A DNA stretch of 64,000 nt from Eopsaltria australis (Eukaryota; Chordata; Aves; Passeriformes; Petroicidae): the NCBI GenBank assembly GCA_034509425.1, contig JAVTVJ010001245.1, positions 62,001 through 126,000 on the forward strand, read 5' to 3'. Below are positions 1 through 9,817 of this stretch, piece after piece; positions within the stretch are counted from its first letter, which is position 1, and each line of letters begins with the position of its first letter. Below the pieces are notes generated by a model. It worked only from the letters and a program-made list of their open reading frames with translations. It was not told where the DNA came from and ran no database searches. Made by a program: the position numbers and the translations under genes.

Positions 1-450
1 TGGTATGCTTCACCCCCCACTGGTTGAAGAAATCTCTAAGTTTGTGGGAGGTGTAAGCCGGTCCATTATTGGTTTTAATTTGTTCAGGGATGCCCAAGGT
101 GGCAAAGGTGAAGAGGAAGTGCTATATGGTGTCCTCGGCCTTCTCTCCCTCATGGGCTGAGGCAAACACTGCTCCTGAAAATGTATCGATTGAGACATGG
201 GTATGTTTGACTCTTTTGAAACTGTTGTAATGCAAAGTTGGCAACTCTGCAGTCCAGGGGGATTAACCCCTGAGCTTGCGCAAGGCGCTTGGTACTTGAT
301 ACAATTTGGGTAAGTGGCAACAATTGCCCTTGCCTGGTCTCTTGATATATGAAACATCTTCATGAGAGCTGGCACATTCTGATGGAAAATCTCGTGGCTC
401 ATCTTTGCCTGTGCAAACGTATCTGGGATGTTGGCTGTCTGCACAGGCAT
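1..450 (-). pseudogene. ERV integrase fragment (zinc-binding region and part of core)
   Basis: The N-terminal part has HEIFHQN followed by HISRDQARAIV and YPNC, matching the HHCC zinc-binding domain of retroviral integrases. One of the expected paired cysteines appears to be tyrosine. The core continues in another frame to a segment containing IKTNNGPAYTS at about 40-80. The family normally has Asp where the first Asn of NNGPAY sits (codon at about 68-70), so a catalytic aspartate looks replaced. The frame shift between the two parts and this substitution make it non-functional. The C-terminal domain lies outside the window. Confidence 0.8.
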
Positions 451-789
451 GGCCAGAGCATCCGCCCTCTGGTTACCCTCAGTGATGAATCCTGGGAGGT
501 TGGTGTGTGACCTCGCATAAAATGAAGAGGTTGCTTTTGGTGGGAGAGAAGGTAAATAAACCTCAAAAGCAATTTATACAAATTTGGATTGGCTGCTTTT
601 TTTTAACAAAGAATGTTCAGCCCTCATAGCTACTCTGGCTACATAAGCCAAATCAATCACCAAATTAATAAAATTCCTTGAAGCTCTCAAAGGCCCTGAT
701 GACGGCTGCTAGCTCTGCAATCTGAGGGGTTCCTTCAACAATTCTGACATCAGACTCCCACTGCTGAATCTTTGGATTTCTCCAAGTCA

Positions 790-1080
790 TTACAGACTTG
801 TGAGAACCCCAGAGCCATCTGTAAAAATTGTCAAAGCCTTCAGAGGGGTGTGACTTTGGAGAGAATTTGGCATCAAATGGAAAGCTGAATTAGAAAGCTT
901 ATGACTGGGTTGGTGAATCGAGATTTGGCCTGGGTAGCTAGCTAGGGCAAACTGGAGGTGTTCATTGTTTTGGAGCAAATGCTCCAAAACTCCCGTCATC
1001 AGTGTTAAGTACATGCATGTGAAATCACATCCCACCAGGGTGCAGAGGCGGCCTCTGGCTCGGATGATAAGTTGAGCCAT
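790..1080 (-). pseudogene. ERV RT connection / RNase H start
   Basis: This open stretch ends with ALTIFTDGSG, the first conserved block of retroviral RNase H (TDGSG contains the first metal-binding aspartate). Upstream residues with LASYPGQISIH resemble the RT connection region of class II avian ERVs. No continuous RNase H domain follows in the same frame. The stretch between 450 and 790, where the rest of RNase H should lie, is interrupted by stops. Confidence 0.7.
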
Positions 1081-1384
1081 GAGCTCCTGAGATGTGATCG
1101 TTTAGGATTGTTGGTTGTGGAGGAAGACCCACTTGATGATAAGGAGTGGGTCCTCCCGTCTGATGTTCCATTGAAAGATCAACCCATGGAATTTTGGTGA
1201 CTTACCCAGCACTATGAAATTGAAGGGTAGGTTCAGGTCTGTCCTGTGTGCCTGCCTTGACTGAAGAGCTTCCTGGAGCTTCTTGATGGAGTCTTGGGCC
1301 TCTGGAGTGATGGTTCTTGGTGAGTCGAGGTCCTTGCTGCCTTTTAGGAGATTGAAGGGTCATGATCCCCAGCAACAGATGAAC

Positions 1385-2100
1385 CTAATTGATGGAACCG
1401 CAGAGCTGGTGAAGATTGCGGAGGCTTCTTGGGTCATCCTTGATGGTGAGCTGCTGGGATACGATGGTCTGTTCTCCAATCTGGAGCCCCAGGTAGGTCC
1501 AGGGGCAGGTCTGTTTAATCTTTTCTTGCTGTATTTCAAAACCACCAGACTCTACAGCTTTAATAGTCTTGTCCAAAACAATGCCCAAATAAGTCTGATC
1601 TTGCACACAGATCAGCAAATCATTTATATAATGTAATAGGAAGAGAACTGCTTTCAGATTGGTGACAATATTTGTGCCACATACCACTGGCAAATGGTGG
1701 GAGAGTTTTTCATTCTTGGGGAAGGAATGTCAATGATACCGTTTCAGTGGTGATTCAGGGGTGGAATGGAAAATGCGAATCACAGGGTGTCTTAGGGGTG
1801 GAGTGGGATATTAAAAAAACAGTCTTTGATATCAATAACTGTCAAATTCCAATCACTGGGCAGCATGAAGGGTGAGGGCAGGCCAGGCTGCAGGCGACCC
1901 ATGACTTCAGTGGCATCATTGATCTTTCTGAGGTGGTGGAGGAGCCTTCACGTGTCCTTGCCTGGTTTCTTAATTACAAAGACAGGGGAGTTCCAAGGGC
2001 TGTTAGTTGGAACAATGTGGCCCTTGGAAAGTTGCTCCTCAAGGGACTTGACAGCTCTCAGTTTTTCTGTTGAGAGGGGCCACTGATCCACCCATACAGG
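1385..2100 (-). pseudogene. ERV reverse transcriptase, degenerate
   Basis: The fingers region ([17 protein letters not shown], then [16 protein letters not shown]) lies at about 1948-2090. The palm region at about 1385-1693 contains the active-site block as LLHYINDLLI, with the YxDD box read as Y-I-N-D at 1619-1630: the first catalytic Asp is Asn. A thumb-like segment with YLGLQIGEQTI follows. Stops and frame changes separate the two parts at about 1700-1940. The polymerase would be inactive even if read through. Confidence 0.8.
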
Positions 2101-2772
2101 ATTGTTAGTCTTCCAGGTGAGTGGTGGAGTGGCGTGCTCTGCAGTGGCCCTGACTAAAATTACCTGCAAGGGAGACTTAGTCGAGCCTCCCCATTGGGAC
2201 AAAACGTCCCTACCCCACAGGGTGATACCTGATCTTAGCACGAATGGCCGGATTGCTGCATATTGGTCCTCAGGACCCTCCACCATGATGTTATGTCTGC
2301 TCCTCATGGAAGTGGTGGCTCCTCCAATCCCCGAGACAGTCCCTCCAGGTGATGTCAGGTCCTAGTCCTGCAGCCTGTGGGAGTGGTCAGTGATTGTGAC
2401 ATTGGTTCCTGTGTCAATTATCTATGAAATAGAATGTCTCTCACATAATAAATGGCATTCCAGAACACAGTTAGATTTTCTGGGACTACATCAGTCTTTC
2501 GGCAGAAGGAAAGCCTGGGCAATGGGTGTTCCTTCATGTGAGAACCATGGTGGATCTATACACAAAACAGTCACAGGTACTTCTTCCAGGGAACCCACAG
2601 TCTGTACTTCAGGGAAGACATGCAGTTCTTTTGATGCATTAATGGCATCATCCATAATCAGAATATCATGGGGGCCATCTGAGGGCCCATATTTTCCTGT
2701 TGGGATTTTGTGTTCAGTTTGGCCATTGAATTGAATGGGTAAGGCACTTACTAACTGGTGCTGGGTTCCCAC
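1950..2772 (-). pseudogene. ERV dUTPase-like / aspartic protease region, degenerate
   Basis: At 2491-2772 a frame ends with IDPPWFSHEGTPIAQAFLLP, resembling the C-terminal segment of the dUTPase-like domain that precedes protease in class II retroviruses. Just downstream, at about 2395-2430, another frame reads IDTGTNVTI, the retroviral protease active-site block with DTG kept. The protease C-terminal motif GRDVLSQWG is present at the start of the 1948-2307 frame. A stop between the DTG block and the C-terminal part breaks the protein. Assignment of the dUTPase portion is less certain than that of the protease. Confidence 0.65.
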
Positions 2773-2999
2773 CTGCAGTTGTTGGAAGGCCTCAGAGACC
2801 CAGAGTTCCTAGTCGGTGTAAGATGTTGAAATGTGCCAGGAGGAACGTAGGTCTCCAGAATGGTGTGCAGGGCGGGACGGAACGGCTTGCCATTTGGTGT
2901 CATTACGCGGGGCCATCCCACACCTCGCTGAGAGTTTCCTGGACGCTACCAATGGTCAGGGCAACTTTGGTAAGCCCTTTGTCCATATCAATTCAGTGG

Positions 3000-4120
3000 T
3001 CAAAGTCCTGGTATGTGAAAATCTCTTAGCACACAATATTGTTTACAATCCTTTTTAAAATGTCCTGTCTCCCCACAATGAAAACACCTTTGGTCTTCCT
3101 TAGCTGACGATGTTAAAGCCACTGCCATCCCCTTGGAAACCGTCATCGCTATAATGTGTTCAGTGGAAGTTAACTTGGTACATGCCTCTATCATCATTTC
3201 AGTTGTGGGTTCTGGGTCTAAGGGAAGACTTCTCAATACTTTCTGACATTCCTCATTGGCATTCGCCATAGCTATGTTTTTGAGAAGTTCTTTTCGTGCC
3301 ACAGCATTATCCATTTATCTTTTGATGGCTAGCTTAAGGCAGTCTACGAATTTCATAAATTATTTGTCCATATTTTGTTTAATATTGGCAAAGTTCAATG
3401 AGGGAGTGGCGTCATCAGGTGTCACGAGAAGGGATGTTTCAGCTGCCCTTTTGATGTCTTTGAGGACAGCCTTGAGGAGGATTTGCGCCTGATGTTGGAG
3501 TTTGTCCAAGCTGCATTGTCCACTAAGCTGTTCTAATGCTAATTGGGCCATGTTGTTATCTCTCTGATAGATTGGGAAAAGTTTCTTTAACTGGTTTTTT
3601 CCAGGTCCTCTCCCACAGCATAAACTCCGCTGGGGAGAGGAGGCAAGATACGTTTTTGATATCATGTGGCACCGTAGTGTAAGTGGAGAAAGTAACTTGA
3701 ACTAGATTTTTAAAATATGGTGACCCCCACCCATGGTTCTTGGTTGCCTTAGACTGTTCCTTAAGTTGGGTGTAAGGAGCTGGTTGCCAATTCACGTGAA
3801 CAGTTCTATCCTTCCTTATTTTGTAAAAAACTGGGGCTGCAAGAGGGTTGATTTTGCTCACTAACTCCCAATTGCCCTTTTTTGTCACCTGTGTCCCCAC
3901 CCCAGCCCAGTGATCCTCAGACTCAAGAGTCCGAAGGATCACTGCTCTCTTCCTCCAGAGAGGAGAGAGGGTGTTTGGCTGGGACATGGGACCTGTGACA
4001 GGCTGGGACTGCCTGGTGAGATGCAGCAGTGGACGCCAAGATGGCATCCTTCTGGTCACCGTCACACCGACATCTGGTTCCGATAGTGTGGGTGACAGGG
4101 GTGGGCAGGGTCAGTAACAC
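3000..4120 (-). pseudogene. ERV gag: capsid and nucleocapsid, broken
   Basis: Three overlapping frame segments cover a gag C-terminal half. The capsid segment near 3556-4065 includes PYFKNLVQVTFSTYTTVPHDI and a tryptophan-rich LWERTWKKPVKE. The segment near 3360-3665 covers the middle of capsid. The last one ends with a CCHC zinc knuckle, CFHCGETGHFKKDC, at about 3060-3105. At least two frame shifts separate them. No matrix domain is visible before the LTR-like sequence that starts at about 4135, so the N-terminal part of gag and the leader are missing. The second ERV in the window keeps an equivalent but longer gag. Confidence 0.8.
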
Positions 4121-4134
4121 AACTCACCCTCTGT

Positions 4135-4600
4135 CTGCGTAGAACAACTATTTATTAATTAATTAACAACTAAAAACAGAAATATTGATAAGCTCACCAT
4201 TTCTTGCGACAAGGCAGACCCGAACACAGCATGCGCCACACTGGCCGCTCTCCCTCAGAACTCCAAAAGGGCAGAGGACCTGGTGCAAAACCACCAGATC
4301 AGTCTTATACCCCAGTCCATTACTCCATTGGTCCATTTTGGATCCTTCGTATCATTGGCTGATTTGTCTGATTGCGATTGGTTCATTTCTCTAGTGTTTT
4401 CCTGACCAATCGTTCTCTAGGGGTTTCCTCGGATTGGTTCTTGCCTGGTCCAATCCATGTCTCAGATGACCTCATTGTTTCCTGTTGGAACATTCTAGAA
4501 ACACCTTCCTTTCTATGAGTATTTCTATACATATTAATGTAATGGATGTATTCAAACTCTACCCAAAGTACATCATTCTGTCACTCAGCAGCTTCAACAT
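4135..4600 (-). repeat. 5' LTR of the first ERV (approximate ends)
   Basis: On the minus strand this AT-rich stretch has a TATA-like GTATAAGA at about 4306-4313 and an AATAAA signal at 4151-4156, in the order expected for U3-R-U5. It directly follows the gag remnant. Neither terminus is certain; a TGTTGAAG at about 4600 could be the 5' end. I could not recognise a primer binding site between LTR and gag. Confidence 0.5.
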
Positions 4601-4953
4601 AAGCAATAGAAGAACATTAACTGTTTTTACTTTATAATTAGTATCAGTTAATTTACATTATTAACTCATAAACGCAGTTGATTTTAATGAACTCAAACTC
4701 ATTTATAGCAGTGGGAACCAGAAGCGAGTTGGTTCCCGTGGGCAGAAACCCTGGTGGAGGGGTGTGGGTGACAGAGGTGCAAGCAGAAAGGGAGAGGTCC
4801 ACGGCAGGGAGGAGATTCCCGGTGACATGGGAGGGGTCCAACATAGAAACACCCAACAATGCAGAGGGGGCGGAGCTGAATGCAGAGGAGGGGTCAGGCA
4901 TGATGGTAGGCACTGGAAATGGCTCCCAAGTTTGCTACCTGTCCCTGGCTCAC
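4600..4953. other. No gene seen (spacer)
   Basis: Unique-looking sequence between the first ERV and the EGF-like exon. Both strands have open stretches, but none shows a recognisable domain. If the EGF-like exon is real, this is the start of its downstream intron, since a GTGAGC donor begins at 4953 on the minus strand. Confidence 0.4.
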
Positions 4954-5116
4954 CTGTCAGGTGTGTACCTGGCCCAGCAGGTGCAGGTGAAGCCATCAGG
5001 TAGATGCTGGCACACCTGACTGGCCCTGCAGATGTGGAGCCCATTCTCACACTTGTCCTCAGGGAGGCAGCTCAGGCAAGGCCCAAATTCCCCCAACCCA
5101 CAGGCCTGGGTCACAC
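4954..5116 (-). CDS. Exon encoding an EGF-like domain, parent gene unknown
   Basis: On the minus strand a segment bounded by an acceptor (CCTGTCCTAG, ending at 5117) and a donor (GTGAGC from 4953) encodes CLPEDKCENGLHIC and then CQHLPDGFTCTC. The cysteine spacing, with the G-F-x-C-x-C ending, is that of an EGF-like module. Five of the six cysteines fall in this exon. EGF-like exons occur in large extracellular proteins (LTBP, fibrillin, Notch and others), and I cannot assign this one. It lies at the edge of a very long low-complexity tract, as seen in introns of GC-rich avian genes. It could be a live exon or a stranded fragment. Confidence 0.45.
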
Positions 5117-7974
5117 CTAGGACAGGTAACCTGGAAGTGATCCTGGAATTTATCCTGGAATTCCCGAAGAACTCCCACAAAAAACAATAAAATTGCCCCA
5201 AGAAACTGCTCCAAAACAGCCCCAACCCCCCAGGATGGCCCAGACCCCTCCAGCCCTGCAGGTCTGGGGCACACCTGGGACAGGTAACCCGGAAGTGATC
5301 CCAAAATTCCCAAAATTATCCCGAATTTCAAAAAAATCCCCTGACATTCCAAAAAAATCACCAAATTACCTGAAAACCCCACATAAAATGACCCCAAAAC
5401 ACCCTCAAAATTGCCCAAAACCACCCCAAAATTCCTGGGAAACTCCAAAATCTCCCTGCAACCTCAAAACTCCCCCAAAGCACCCTAAAACACCCCAATT
5501 CCCTCACAATCACCCCCAAATCCCCCAAAATTCCTTCAACTCTCCTCAAAATTTCCCCAAATCTCCCCTAAATTTCCTCAAAATCCCCAAAAATTTCTGT
5601 AGATCTCACCCAGAATTCCCCCAAATACCTTTTAAACCCCCCTGAATTTTCCCAAATTCCCCCAGAATGATGCCTCCTGGCCGAAATTGAGCTCCCCAAC
5701 TCCAAAATACCCCAAAAATACACCCAAGTCCCCTCAAATTCCACCAAATTCCCCCAGCCTCCCAAAATTTTCCCAAATCCCGTGAAACCAAAGCCCCCTG
5801 ACCCAAATTGAGCCTCCCTGATCGCAAAATCCCCCTCAAATCCCCCCAGTTCCCCTTTAATATTGACCCTAGCCCCCCCAAATCCCCTTTAAACCCCCTC
5901 CAACCTCCAAACCCACCCCAAATTTCACCAAATACCCCCAAAACCCCATAAAATTTCCCAAATCCCACCAAAACTGGAGCCCCCAACCCAAACTGAGCCC
6001 TCCTGACCCTAAAATCCTTCCCAAGCCCCCCAAAAGCCCCCCAAATCCCCTTTCAACACCCCTAAATCCCCTCCAAACCTTCCCAAATCCCCTTTAAACC
6101 CCCAAAATCCCCATAAATCCACCCAAATACCTCCCAATTTTTCCCAAATATCCCAAAAATTCCAAATTTCCCCTCAGTGTGTGAGGATCCACTGAGCCCC
6201 ACCTTGAGGCAATGCCCACCCCTGTTCTGCCCCTCCAGGCGCACTTAAGCCGCCCCCAATCCCCGCCAAGCCTCCCCAAATCGATGCGCCCCCCCACCCC
6301 AAATCAAGCCCCCCTGACTCCAAAATTCACTTTTAATCCCCCAAATTCCCCTTTAATTACCCCAAACCCCCTCAAAATCAAGTCCCCATGACCCAAATCG
6401 AGAACCCCGACTGCCAGATCCCATTTAAATTCTCTCTAAATCCCCCAATCTCCCCAGATTGACTCCCCCCACCCAAATCTAGACCCCCGCCCCCAAAATG
6501 CTCCCCAAACCCCCTAAATCTCAAGTCCCCCAAATCCCCTCAAATACCCAACCCCCAAATTTCCTCTAAACCCCTCCAAACCCCTCCCAAATTTTCCCAA
6601 GTCCCCCCCAAGTCCCCTTTTAACCCCCCAAATCCCCCCCAACCCCCTTAAATCCTCTCTGAAGTTTCCTAATCCGTACCAAAATCCCCCAAAATTCCCA
6701 AAATTTTGTTCTCAATGTGCTGGGGTCTGCTGAACCTCCCTGGGCACACCTGAACCACCCCAAACCCTCTCAAATCCCCTTTAAACCCTCAAAAATTCCC
6801 CAAAACTGAGTTCTCTCAACCCAAATACTCCCTAAATCCCCCAAAATTTCCCTTGAATTGGCTAATATCCCCCCAAATTCTCCTAAATTCCCTTTAACAC
6901 TCCCCAAATTGACTCCCCTAACCCAAATTTCTCCCCCAAATTCCCCTTCAACTGCCCAAAATCCCCCAAATTCTCCCAAATGCCCTCCCAAATTCCCCCA
7001 AATCTCTCCCAAATACCCCTTTAATTGTCCAAAATTCCCCCTAACCCTCCCAAATCAAAGCCCCTTGACCCAAACCAAAGTCTCCCGGCCCAAATCAAGC
7101 CCCGACTCCAAATTTCCCCCCAAATCCTCCTAAAATCCTGCAGACTTACCCAAATCCCCCCAAACTGGGACATCCAATCCCAGATTTCCCCACAAACTCC
7201 CCTTTAGACACCCGCAAATCTCCCCCAAATTGACTCTCCCGACCCAAATTGAGTTCCCAACACCAAACTGCCCCCCAAATCACCCCAAAATCCCTCAATT
7301 TCCTCTTTAACCACTCCATAACCCCTCAAATCCCCCAAATTTTCCCAAATCTACTCCTGACCAAAATAGAGCCCCCAACATCAGCTTTCCCCCAAAATCC
7401 TCTCAATGTCTGCCTTAACCAATCTATAACCCCCCAAATTTCCCAAAATTCCCCTTTATATCCCCCAAAGTTCCCAAACTGAAACCCCCCGATCCAAATT
7501 GAGCTCTCCCGACTCCCCTGACCCCAAATTCCCCCAGTTTTCCCCTAAAATTGATGGTCCCAACACAAGTTGACTCCCCCGACACAAATTTCCCCCCCAA
7601 ATTTCCCTTTTAATTGCCCAAAATCCCCTAAAATTTTCCCAAATCCTCCAACCCCCAAATACCCTGAAAACCTCCCCAAATCCCCTTTTAAACCCCCAAA
7701 TCCCCCAAAATTCCCCTTTAATTGTCCATAACCCTCCAAGACTGCCCCAAATTTCCCCCTAATTCTCCCCAAATCTCCCTCAAACTGCCCAAAATTTACT
7801 CCCCTGACTCAAATTTCCCCTAATCCCCCCAAAAATCCCCTTTAAACCCCCCATAACCCTCCTCAAACACCCTTTAACGCCCACAAATCCCCTTTAAGCA
7901 CCCCCAATTTTCCTAAAACCTCCTCCAAAATTTCCCCAACCCCACCCCCCAGATGCCTTCAGACCCTTCCTCAC

Positions 7975-8192
7975 CATGCCGGGGTCTGCTGAGCCCCTCC
8001 TGAGGTAGCATCCCTCCCCATCGTGCCCCTCCTGGGTGCACCTGGCGCAATCAGGGGGCAGGGAGGGGGCAGCGCTCTGGGGCCCCCTCCCCCACCGCTG
8101 GGGGGCCCCCTGAGACCCCTCCCCATCCCCAGGAGGAGGCGGCTGCAGCCCCCAGCCCAGCAGTGCAGGGGGGCGAAGCTGGGGCTGAGGCA
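7975..8192 (-). other. Exon-like island 1 in the low-complexity tract
   Basis: A GC-rich, normal-complexity segment. On the minus strand its start at 8192 follows a pyrimidine-rich tract ending in CAG, a good 3' splice site. A GTGAGG follows at about 7974 and could be a donor. The first part (about 8130-8192) recurs at 9010-9076 and 9750-9817. One frame encodes DCARCTQEGHDGEGCYL. No domain is recognised. Confidence 0.35.
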
Positions 8193-9009
8193 CTGAAAAA
8201 GAGGAGGAAAAGGGGAAAAAAAGAGGTTTAGAGGGCCCAAAATATCCTAAAGTAGCCCCAAAATATCCTAAAATATCAACAAAAAACCCCAGAAGCATAA
8301 ACTCCTGAAAAACTCCAAAACACACCAGAACCACTCCTGAAACACATCCAAAACAGCCCTGAAACGCATCTAAACCACGCCTAAAACATTCCCAGACCTC
8401 TAAAATCCCAAAACCCTGAAGATGCCACCAGAAGACCCCAAAAAGTCTCTCAAAAACTCCCTAAAAAACCTCTAAAACCCCAGAATTAAGAAACCTATGG
8501 AGACTGAAAAAAACACAGAATAGCCCCCAAAACATATCCAGAATATTCACAATATATTTCCTAAACATTCTCAGATCCCCAAACCCTCAGAGACCCTAAA
8601 AGACCCCCAAACGACCCCAAAAACAACCCCCCAAAACAGCCCAGACTCACAAAGCCTAAAAGACCCTCCAAAAAGCTCCCTAAAACCACCCCAAAAAAAT
8701 CCCCCAAAACCCCAATATATCTCAAAAACCCAGAAACACAAGAACATCAAAAGACCCCAAAAATATTCCAAAAACCACCCCAAAACACCGTGAAAGGCCC
8801 CCAAAACAACTGAAGAGAGAGACAAAATCCCCAGAACACCCCAACCCCCCCCCAAAAACCCCTTAAAAAGGCCAAAAGCCAAAACCCTACATAGACCCCC
8901 AAAAAAACCCCCAACTCCCTCCCCCCAAAAAAACCCTAAAAAGACCCCCAAAAACACCTGCAGATTCACAAAACCCCAGAAGAGCCCCAGAAACTCCCTA
9001 AAAACACCC

Positions 9010-9076
9010 AGAAGAACCCCCAGGAGGAGGCGGCCACAGCCCCTGGCCCAGCAGGGGCCAAGCTGGGGCTCAGGCA
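9010..9076 (-). other. Exon-like island 2 (copy of 8130-8192)
   Basis: A second copy of the island start, again just after a tract of T and C ending in TTCCAG on the minus strand. One frame reads PEPQLGPCWARGCGRLLLG. It is 884 bp from island 1. The intervening C/A-rich sequence is also loosely repeated, so this looks like a duplicated intron-exon unit. Confidence 0.35.
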
Positions 9077-9749
9077 CTGGAAAAAAGGGAAAAATGGGAT
9101 TAAAGACACCCCAAAATTTCCCTAATATAGTCGAAATCCTGCCCAAAAAATCCCTGAATTGGAAGAGTTACAAAGACCCGGAAAACCTCCAAAGCACCCC
9201 TAAACAGCCACCAAAATCCCCTCAAACACTCCTAAAACACTACCAAAACATTCCCAGAACTCCAAGACCCCAAAATGTCAGCAAAAGACACCCAAAACCA
9301 GCCCTGAAAGTCCCAGAATTTTAAGTACAAAGACCCAAAAATGCCCTAAAAAAGCCCCCAAAAGACACTCCCAAAATGTTCCCCGAACACCAAGACCCAA
9401 AAATATCACCAGAAGACCCCCAAAAGACCTCCCTAAAACCCTAAAAAACCCCAGAAAAACCCAGACTCAAAAAACCTTCATAGACCGCAAAAGAACCCCA
9501 AAGCAGCCACCAAAAACCTCCAGAAACACCCCAAAAAATGAACATCAGAAGACCCAAAAATGATCCCAAAATATCCCCTAAAAGATCTCCAAAAAACCCA
9601 GAGACACAGAAACTACTCCCAGAGCCACAAAAAAACTCTCGAAAATACTGCCAAAAAAACCCCCAAAAGACCCCAAAAAACACCTGGAAAGACACAAAAC
9701 CCCAAAACATCCCAAAGAGCTCCCAAAACTCCCTAAAATGCCCCAAAAG

Positions 9750-9817
9750 AGCCCCCCAGAGAAGGTGGCTGCAGCCCCTGGCCTGGCAGTGCAGGGGGCC
9801 AAGCATGGCCTCAGGCA
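9750..9817 (-). other. Exon-like island 3 (copy of 8130-8192)
   Basis: Third copy, 741 bp from island 2, with the same pyrimidine tract and TTCCAG before it. One frame reads PEAMLGPLHCQARGCSHLL, in the same phase as island 2. Differences between islands 2 and 3 include a 3-bp step, which keeps that frame. Confidence 0.35.

Larger units (their letters stand above)
1..4600 (-). mobile_element. Degenerate class II endogenous retrovirus, integrase to 5' LTR, open at the window edge
   Basis: Read on the minus strand, the order from high to low coordinates is LTR, gag (capsid and nucleocapsid), dUTPase/protease region, reverse transcriptase, RNase H and integrase, which is a retroviral genome order. 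RT begins with a segment ending [16 protein letters not shown], typical of beta/alpharetrovirus-like avian ERVs. The reading frame is broken many times and catalytic residues are replaced, so it is a dead provirus. Env and the 3' LTR lie beyond position 1 if they survive. It belongs to the same broad family as the element at 11830-14927. Family-level assignment is secure; exact subfamily is not. Confidence 0.9.
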
